From the NCBI GenBank assembly GCA_035532935.1, contig DATKQE010000111.1, forward strand, positions 1 through 64,000: DNA of 64,000 nucleotides, written 5' to 3'. The stretch comes from DATJLY01 sp035532935. GTDB lineage: Bacteria; Pseudomonadota; Alphaproteobacteria; ATCC43930; CGMCC-115725. The translations under genes and the position numbers were made by a program. Shown here piece after piece: positions 59,173 to 64,000 of the stretch (position 1 is the first letter of the stretch; each line of letters starts with the position of its first letter). Below the pieces are notes generated by a model. The model made no database searches. It was not told the DNA's origin and was given only the letters and a program-made list of their open reading frames with translations.

Positions 59173-60077
59173 TTCAGGAAGCCCTGTGCCACGAGATAAT
59201 GCTGCGCCACCGTCTTGGCGTCGCTGCCGTCGACCGCGATCGCGGCGTTGAGGCGCTGCAACCGCTCGAGCGTCAGGGAGCGAAACACCGGATCGAGCAG
59301 CGTGGCAATTTCGGGATGGGCCGCGAGCGTCGCTTGCCGCACCACCGGCGCGGGCTCATAGACGATCCCGGCGCCCCGGTCATCGGCGAGCGCCACCATC
59401 CCCAGCGCCGCAAGCGCGCCGTCGGTGCCATAGGCCATTCCCGCGTTGACGCCCGAGATGCCCTCGGCAGCGGCGCGGATCGTCGCGGCCGTGTCGCCTC
59501 CTGCGAGCACCAGCAACTGATCCTGCGTCAGCGTGAAGTGATAGGCCGCCTCGATCGCCGGCAGACCGAGCGGGTTCTCGACGAATTCGGCCGAGGCGGC
59601 GAGCCGCAGCTTGCCGCCCTCGCGGACATAATGCGCGAGACCGGCGAGCGTGCCGTGCAGGCGCGCCGCGAGCGCTTTGTTCACCGCGATAGCCCAGGTG
59701 TTGTCGGCCGGTGCGGGCGCGAGCCAGACGAGCGCGTTCCGCGCGCGGTCGAGACGCCGCACGGTCGCATAACCCTCGGCCGCGTTCTTCCATAGAGGAT
59801 CGCCTTCCATCGCGAAGAAGCGCGCGCCGTTGCCGGTATATTCGGGATAGATGTCGATCTGCCCGGCCAGGATGGCGCTGCGCACGATGCTGGTGGGGCC
59901 GAGTCCGATTCTGCTTTCGACCGCGAGCCCGCCCTCTTTCAGCACGAGCGCGATGATGTTGCCGAGCAATGCGCCCTCGGTGTCGATCTTCGATCCGACG
60001 GTGACCGTGTCGGCGCGCGCGCTGCCCGCCAGGACGGCGGCGAGGACGACGCTCAGCAAGGCCGATCGCACGGGCAT
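59169..60077 (-). CDS. osmF: Osmoprotectant-type ABC substrate-binding protein, OsmF/YehZ-like
   Basis: A periplasmic binding protein of 302 residues with signal peptide (PVRSALLSVVLAAVLAGSARA). The mature chain starts DTVTVGSKIDTEGALLGNIIALVLKEGGLAV, the OpuAC/ProX-like opening, with GQIDIYPEYTGNG and a late NAGMAYGTDGALAALG. It heads the four-gene transporter operon, and its stop overlaps the YehY start. The ATG at 60077 is chosen over one four codons earlier because it has gggg about seven bases upstream. Ligand unproved; family members bind betaines with variable affinity. Confidence 0.88.
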   Translation of the reverse strand: MPVRSALLSVVLAAVLAGSARADTVTVGSKIDTEGALLGNIIALVLKEGGLAVESRIGLGPTSIVRSAILAGQIDIYPEYTGNGARFFAMEGDPLWKNAAEGYATVRRLDRARNALVWLAPAPADNTWAIAVNKALAARLHGTLAGLAHYVREGGKLRLAASAEFVENPLGLPAIEAAYHFTLTQDQLLVLAGGDTAATIRAAAEGISGVNAGMAYGTDGALAALGMVALADDRGAGIVYEPAPVVRQATLAAHPEIATLLDPVFRSLTLERLQRLNAAIAVDGSDAKTVAQHYLVAQGFLK

Positions 60078-60212
60078 CGCGTGCCCCATAAGGGACGCGC
60101 GGAATGGGCGCAAGGCGCCGCGTGCCGGGCACGGTCTTGCGCCCTCGGCGCTTCGGTGAAATGATGCACCGGCCGCCGCTCGGGCGCAGCGAAACATGGG
60201 GAGACTCGCGCA

Positions 60213-60986
60213 TTGACACGGGAAATGATCACGCTCGCCGGCTGTGCGGTCGAGCTGTTCGATACGGGCGAGGGCGACCCGCTGCTGCTGCTTCATAGCG
60301 GCCAGGGCTTCGTCCCCGACCAGCCTTATGTCGGCATGTTGTCCCGCCGCCGGCGCGTCGTTGCGCCCTCTCATCCCGGCTTTGGTAAATCCGAACTCCC
60401 CGACTGGCTCGATACCTGCGACGATATCGCGCATCTCTATCTCGAGCTGATGGACCGGCGCGGGTTGGCGAAGGTCGATCTCGTCGGCTGCTCCATCGGC
60501 GGCTGGATCGCCGCCGAAATGGCGAGCAAGGCGCCGGAGCGGTTCCGCAAGCTGGTGCTCGTGGCGCCTGTCGGCGTCAAGACCGGTCCCGCCGACAAAC
60601 TCGACATCCCCGACATTTTCGCGATGCCGCAGGAGAAGGTCAGCCAGCTCCTGTTCCATGACCCGGCCAAGGCCCAAGTCGATCTGTCGAAGCTGTCGGA
60701 CGAGCAGCTCACCATCATCGCGCGCAACCGCGAGGCGCTCGCGCTCCTGGCGTGGGAGCCGTGGATGCACAATCCCAAGCTCAAGCACCGATTGCAGCGC
60801 GTCGCGTGTCCGGTCCTGTTCCTGCGCGGCGAGAGCGATGGGCTCGTCTCGGCCGATTATGTCGCGCGCTATGCGGCGCTCATGCCCGACGCGCGGATCG
60901 AGACCGTCGCCCGTGCCGGCCATGCCGTCCAGGTCGAGCAGCCCGAGGCCTTCGCTGCCTCGGTCCTTGGCTTCCTCGACGCGTAA
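60213..60986 (+). CDS. Alpha/beta hydrolase
   Basis: A hydrolase of about 257 residues. LLLLHSGQGF is the oxyanion region, PSHPGFGKSELPDW the second loop, LVGCSIGGWIA the nucleophile elbow with Ser, FLRGESDGLVS the acid and ARAGHAVQVEQPEAF the catalytic His, so the triad is complete. The TTG at 60213 has ggag nine bases upstream; the ATG at 60225 is the alternative start. It is 45 bases before the LLM flavoprotein gene; together they may degrade an ester- or ring-type substrate. Not assigned further. Confidence 0.85.
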   Translation: MTREMITLAGCAVELFDTGEGDPLLLLHSGQGFVPDQPYVGMLSRRRRVVAPSHPGFGKSELPDWLDTCDDIAHLYLELMDRRGLAKVDLVGCSIGGWIAAEMASKAPERFRKLVLVAPVGVKTGPADKLDIPDIFAMPQEKVSQLLFHDPAKAQVDLSKLSDEQLTIIARNREALALLAWEPWMHNPKLKHRLQRVACPVLFLRGESDGLVSADYVARYAALMPDARIETVARAGHAVQVEQPEAFAASVLGFLDA

Positions 60987-61030
60987 GGAAGCGGCATCCA
61001 CCCGCGCATTCCCTGAGGAGACACTGCTCC

Positions 61031-62242
61031 ATGAAGGCTTGGCATTTCAGCGAGACCGCCTATCCCTACCTGCCGCCCGCCGATGAATTCGAGTCGATCC
61101 GCGTCAGCCTGCCCAACCGGAACTACGATCCGCAAAAGGGCGCGGCGCTTTACGACCGCTACATCCGCGAGTGGCAGATCGCCGAGGAAGAAGGCGTCGA
61201 GATCATGCTCAACGAGCATCATCAGACCGCCACCTGCGTCGATCCGGCGGCGCCCCTGATGCTGGCGGCGCTCGCGCGCGTGACGTCGAAGGCGCGGCTC
61301 CTCATCCTCGGCAATCCGATCGCCAACCGGCGCCAGCCGGTGCGCGTCGCCGAAGAGATGGCGCTCATCGATGTGCTGTCGCATGGCCGGCTCGAGGCCG
61401 GGTTCGTGCGCGGCGTTCCCTACGAGGTCCTTCCCGCCAACAGCAACCCGGTGCGCATGAACGAGCGCCATTGGGAGTCGCTCGACCTCATCGTCAAGGC
61501 GTGGACCAATCATGACGGGCCGTTCAGCCACGAGGGCCGGTTCTTCAATTACCGCGCGGTGAACATCTGGCCGCGTCCGTGGCAGCAGCCACATCCGCCG
61601 GTCTGGGTCAGCACGACAAGCCTTTCGGGCTCGGCGCGCGTCGGCGCGCACGGCTATGTGCAGGCGATCTTTCTCACCGGCTATGACGGCACGCGCGCCG
61701 CCTTCGAGGCCTATCGCCGCGGCTGGCGCGAGGCAGGGCGCGGCCGGGACGTGCCGATCGACCGGCTGGCCTATGCCGCGCTCGTCTATGTCGCCGACAA
61801 CGAGTCCAAGGCCTATGCCGGCGCCGAGAAGCTGCTGTGGTACCTCACCGCCAACAAGGTACCGCTCCATTTCGCGGCGCCTCCGGGCTATGCCGGCGTT
61901 GCCGGCAGCGTCGCCATGATGAAGGCCGCAGCGAACAGACTCAGCGGCCTCGACCAACACGAGCATTTCGGCCGTCCCACCACGGTCGAGTCCGCGAAGG
62001 AGCGCGGCCTGATGTTCGCCGGCACGCCCGATCAGGTCTACGCCCAGATCAAGAAATTCTACGACCACGTCGGCGGTTTCGGCCATCTCCTGATCATGGG
62101 CCAGGCCGGCTTCCTCGAGCATGACGACACCGTGCACGGCATCCGCACCTTCGCGCGCGAGGTCTATCCGCGCCTCAAGGCCGAGTATCCCGGCACGCGG
62201 CTCTCCGGCGCGTTCGAAGGCGCCGCCGCGCCGGCTGAATAA
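61031..62242 (+). CDS. Luciferase-like (LLM class) flavin-dependent oxidoreductase
   Basis: A bacterial-luciferase-fold monooxygenase of 403 residues. The EEEGVEIMLNEHHQTATCVDPAAPLMLAALARVTSKARLLILG block, RVAEEMALIDVLSHGRLEAGFVRG and NIWPRPWQQPHPPVWVSTTS are family signatures; later FAGTPDQVYAQIKKF is the usual C-terminal helix. It uses FMNH2 from a separate reductase to oxygenate alkane sulfonates, nitrilotriacetate-like or other compounds. A tgaggagac site precedes the ATG. It probably forms an operon with the hydrolase upstream. A binding-protein gene converges downstream. Confidence 0.88.
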   Translation: MKAWHFSETAYPYLPPADEFESIRVSLPNRNYDPQKGAALYDRYIREWQIAEEEGVEIMLNEHHQTATCVDPAAPLMLAALARVTSKARLLILGNPIANRRQPVRVAEEMALIDVLSHGRLEAGFVRGVPYEVLPANSNPVRMNERHWESLDLIVKAWTNHDGPFSHEGRFFNYRAVNIWPRPWQQPHPPVWVSTTSLSGSARVGAHGYVQAIFLTGYDGTRAAFEAYRRGWREAGRGRDVPIDRLAYAALVYVADNESKAYAGAEKLLWYLTANKVPLHFAAPPGYAGVAGSVAMMKAAANRLSGLDQHEHFGRPTTVESAKERGLMFAGTPDQVYAQIKKFYDHVGGFGHLLIMGQAGFLEHDDTVHGIRTFAREVYPRLKAEYPGTRLSGAFEGAAAPAE

Positions 62243-62245
62243 CGC

Positions 62246-63256
62246 TTAGCGCGAACGCTTGGCGGCGTCGTCGACAAGCGACAGATCGGCGTATTTGGCG
62301 ACGTCGATCGGTCGCTTGAGCAGCCCCATCTTGGCCTCGATGTTGATGTCGTGCTGCACCGCCTTGAGATTGGGCCGGATGTCGGGATCGCGGTAATCGT
62401 CCTTCTTGGTGAGGAGCCAGTCGGCGAAGAACGAGGTCGGCCGCTTGGTGAACGCCGCGACCATCGCCAGCGCCGCGGGGCGGTTGGCAGGATCATAGAA
62501 CCAATGCATCACGCGCTGCGTGTCCTCGAAGAAATCGACGAGTGCGGCGCGGTGCGCGGCAATGAAGGCGCCGCGCGCGGTGATGATGGTCATGTCCGAC
62601 TCGCCCATCGCGTCCTTCATGGTGAAGAGCGTGCGCGCCTTGCCGGTTTTCTCGACCGAGACCGAGAACGGCAGCGGGATCGAGGCGAGATCGATCTTGC
62701 CCGCAAGCAGCGCCGGAAACTGGTGCGGGAAGTCGAGTTCGACCACCTGGAAGTCGCGCCGGTCCTGCAGCCCGTGGCGGCGCAGGATGACCCGCATCGC
62801 CGTGTCCATGGCACCGGCGATGCTGTTGGTGCCGAGCACCTTGCCCTTGAGATCCTCGATCGTGCGGATCGGGCTGTTGGCGAGCACCATGTACTTGCGG
62901 GAGTTGTAGTCGCCATGGCCGTCGCGCGTCGCGTCGCCGATGACGCGGATATCCTTCAGCCCGGCATTCTCGACCGAATAGGCGAGCGCATCCGGCGCGT
63001 AGAGCGCGAGATCGAGTTCGCCCGCCGCGAGCGCGGTGATCTGCGGCCCGCTGCCCTTGTAGTAGACCGGCTGGACGGTATAGCTCTTGCCGTAATGCTT
63101 CAGCATCTCGGGATGCTGATAGAAGGAGGCGAGAAGCTGTCCCGGAACGGTGGTCCAGGCGAGCGTGATCTTGACCGGCCCGTCCGCCCGGGCACCGCCT
63201 GCGGCCAGTGTCAACAGCGCCGCGACCGCCGCTGCGATCCGAATCCGTCGCATCAT
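62246..63256 (-). CDS. Solitary ABC substrate-binding protein (NitT/TauT, SsuA-like)
   Basis: A periplasmic binding protein of 336 residues with signal peptide (RRIRIAAAVAALLTLAAGGARA). Core: VKITLAWTTVPGQ, the GSGPQITALAAGELDLALYAPDALA segment, ILKGKVLGTNSIAGAMDTA and a LPLPFSV region. The family binds nitrate, taurine, sulfonates or pyrimidine precursors. Its start is at 63256 after a strong ggagggggaggacg site; ATG 63253 is equally good. It has no permease or ATPase neighbour and converges with the LLM gene by four bases. It may serve the sulfonate-like substrate of that enzyme (inference). Confidence 0.83.
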   Translation of the reverse strand: MMRRIRIAAAVAALLTLAAGGARADGPVKITLAWTTVPGQLLASFYQHPEMLKHYGKSYTVQPVYYKGSGPQITALAAGELDLALYAPDALAYSVENAGLKDIRVIGDATRDGHGDYNSRKYMVLANSPIRTIEDLKGKVLGTNSIAGAMDTAMRVILRRHGLQDRRDFQVVELDFPHQFPALLAGKIDLASIPLPFSVSVEKTGKARTLFTMKDAMGESDMTIITARGAFIAAHRAALVDFFEDTQRVMHWFYDPANRPAALAMVAAFTKRPTSFFADWLLTKKDDYRDPDIRPNLKAVQHDINIEAKMGLLKRPIDVAKYADLSLVDDAAKRSR

Positions 63257-63343
63257 CGTCCTCCCCCTCCTGGTTCTTGGCCGCATGATCCCGCGGCGGA
63301 AGGCGTTCCGTCAATGATGGCGGTGCGGCGGGCGTGCGGGCGA

Positions 63344-63673
63344 CTAGGGCAGCATGTTACGGAACGCGGCGGCGATCTTGTCCGGCGGATCGAGGAATTG
63401 CACGCCGGCGAATTCGCCGCGCTGCCACACGCGTTTGGCGCGGAACGTGCCGAACCCGCCGACGACGAGTTCGACGGTATCGGCCAAAGGCTGCGCATCG
63501 GGCAGCACCAGCTTCGCGCCGCCGCGCGAGAGGTCGATGACCATGCAGTCGTGCAGGCTGCCGGCGGACTGCAACGTCGCCATCCACATCGTGCCGACGC
63601 GCTGGTGGCGCCGTCGATCGGCAGGATTCGCGTCGGTGCCGCGTTCCAGCCCCGTTGTGTCGGTGGCGTCCAT
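63344..63673 (-). CDS. PilZ-domain protein
   Basis: A small PilZ domain protein of 109 residues. RRRHQRV near residue 20 is the RxxxR c-di-GMP-binding arm, and DLSRGGAKLVLP is the D/NxSxxG motif. Such single-domain proteins bind c-di-GMP and control motility or polysaccharide output through a partner. All binding residues are present. The start at 63673 lacks a strong ribosome-binding site. It is divergent from the rhomboid gene across about 130 bases. Confidence 0.88.
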   Translation of the reverse strand: MDATDTTGLERGTDANPADRRRHQRVGTMWMATLQSAGSLHDCMVIDLSRGGAKLVLPDAQPLADTVELVVGGFGTFRAKRVWQRGEFAGVQFLDPPDKIAAAFRNMLP

Positions 63674-63806
63674 GGCCTATGCGACCGTCCCTGCGCTCCG
63701 TGCCCCCGGATGCGAAGCCTATGCCCCAATGCTTGACCCAATATTACCGGCATTCGTCCTTCGTCCGGCGCGCGTCCCGTGCCCACATATGGCCACGAGG
63801 TGACGC

Positions 63807-64000
63807 GTGACCGACCGGCCATCCGCTCCGCATCAGCCCATGTTCAACCTGCCGCCGATGACCCGGGCGCTGCTGGTGGCGAACCTCGTCGTCTTCGCGG
63901 TGATGTGGCTGCTGCCCGACGATGCCGCCGACACGGTCGTGGCGCTGCTCGGCTTCACGCCGGCACGCTATGGCGCCGCCGGCGTCGCCCTGTGGCCCGC
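63807..64000 (+). CDS. Rhomboid-family intramembrane protease, N-terminal part (cut by window end)
   Basis: The frame begins with GTG at 63807 preceded by cacgaggtgacgc and stays open to the last base. The visible 64 residues, MFNLPPMTRALLVANLVVF near the start followed by a helix and ALWP at the cut, match the N-terminus of proteobacterial rhomboid proteases (NLPPVT-A-L-AN--VF). These cleave transmembrane segments. Active-site GxSG and His lie beyond the window, so activity cannot be judged. Confidence 0.75.
   Translation, partial: MTDRPSAPHQPMFNLPPMTRALLVANLVVFAVMWLLPDDAADTVVALLGFTPARYGAAGVALWP

Overview
The window is about 64 kb of GC-rich DNA with almost continuous coding on both strands. 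It looks like the chromosome of a soil- or water-type alphaproteobacterium (Rhodospirillales/Hyphomicrobiales-like). Signs are the GC-rich third codon positions, frequent ATGA/GTGA start-stop overlaps, many solitary ABC substrate-binding proteins, several CoxL/xanthine-dehydrogenase-type molybdenum hydroxylases, a tripartite tricarboxylate transporter and a Flp-type pilin. This is inference; there is no rRNA marker in the window. No tRNA, rRNA, CRISPR array or complete mobile element was seen.

Region by region. 1-460: the end of an IS5-family element abutting a serine-recombinase remnant. 690-3750: a LolCDE/MacAB-like ABC exporter with its HlyD fusion protein. 4110-19340: a dense accessory catabolic region. 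It holds a Rieske dioxygenase alpha/beta pair with a 3-hydroxyisobutyrate-dehydrogenase-like protein, a Gfo/Idh/MocA oxidoreductase, a crotonase, an alpha/beta hydrolase, and an FAD monooxygenase with a SnoaL-like protein. Divergent from these is a likely operon of a LigA-type small subunit, HyuA, HyuB and a 4,5-dihydroxyphthalate-decarboxylase-like protein. Then come rpiA (preceded by a transaldolase-like stub), a PAS_5 protein and an SDR. 19350-26700: tiny membrane proteins, a histone-H1-like protein, hydrolases, a D-2-hydroxyacid dehydrogenase, a DUF4412 protein, a polysaccharide deacetylase, a gamma-resorcylate-decarboxylase-like amidohydrolase, a dienelactone hydrolase and CinA. 26825-34440: a molybdenum hydroxylase large subunit, a Do/HtrA protease, a decayed patch with an orphan Flp pilin, a second dihydroxyphthalate-decarboxylase-like paralogue and a UbiD decarboxylase.

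35200-47130 is the most unusual block. A leftward operon (CoxM-CoxL fusion, TctA-TctB fusion, CoxL, SDR) diverges from a rightward operon (CoxM, CoxS, two tandem secreted binding proteins). The only CoxS iron-sulfur subunit in the window lies in the rightward operon, so the two operons probably cooperate to take up and hydroxylate a small acid or heteroaromatic substrate. A short near-palindrome sits in the shared intergenic region.

47160-64000 is more housekeeping in character. It holds a zinc-ribbon class III nucleotide cyclase, glnS, a pyrK-pyrD-pyrC cluster followed by a TcuA-like flavoprotein, a CDP-archaeol-synthase-like membrane protein and a metallophosphoesterase. These are followed by a complete osmF-yehYXW-type ABC transporter, a hydrolase plus LLM flavoprotein pair, one more solitary binding protein, a PilZ protein and the start of a rhomboid protease cut by the window end.

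Together the accessory genes suggest a catabolic region for aromatic or heteroaromatic acids. Four decarboxylase-like proteins from three unrelated families, three CoxL-type large subunits and four solitary uptake or binding systems lie close together. Actual substrates cannot be read from sequence alone.
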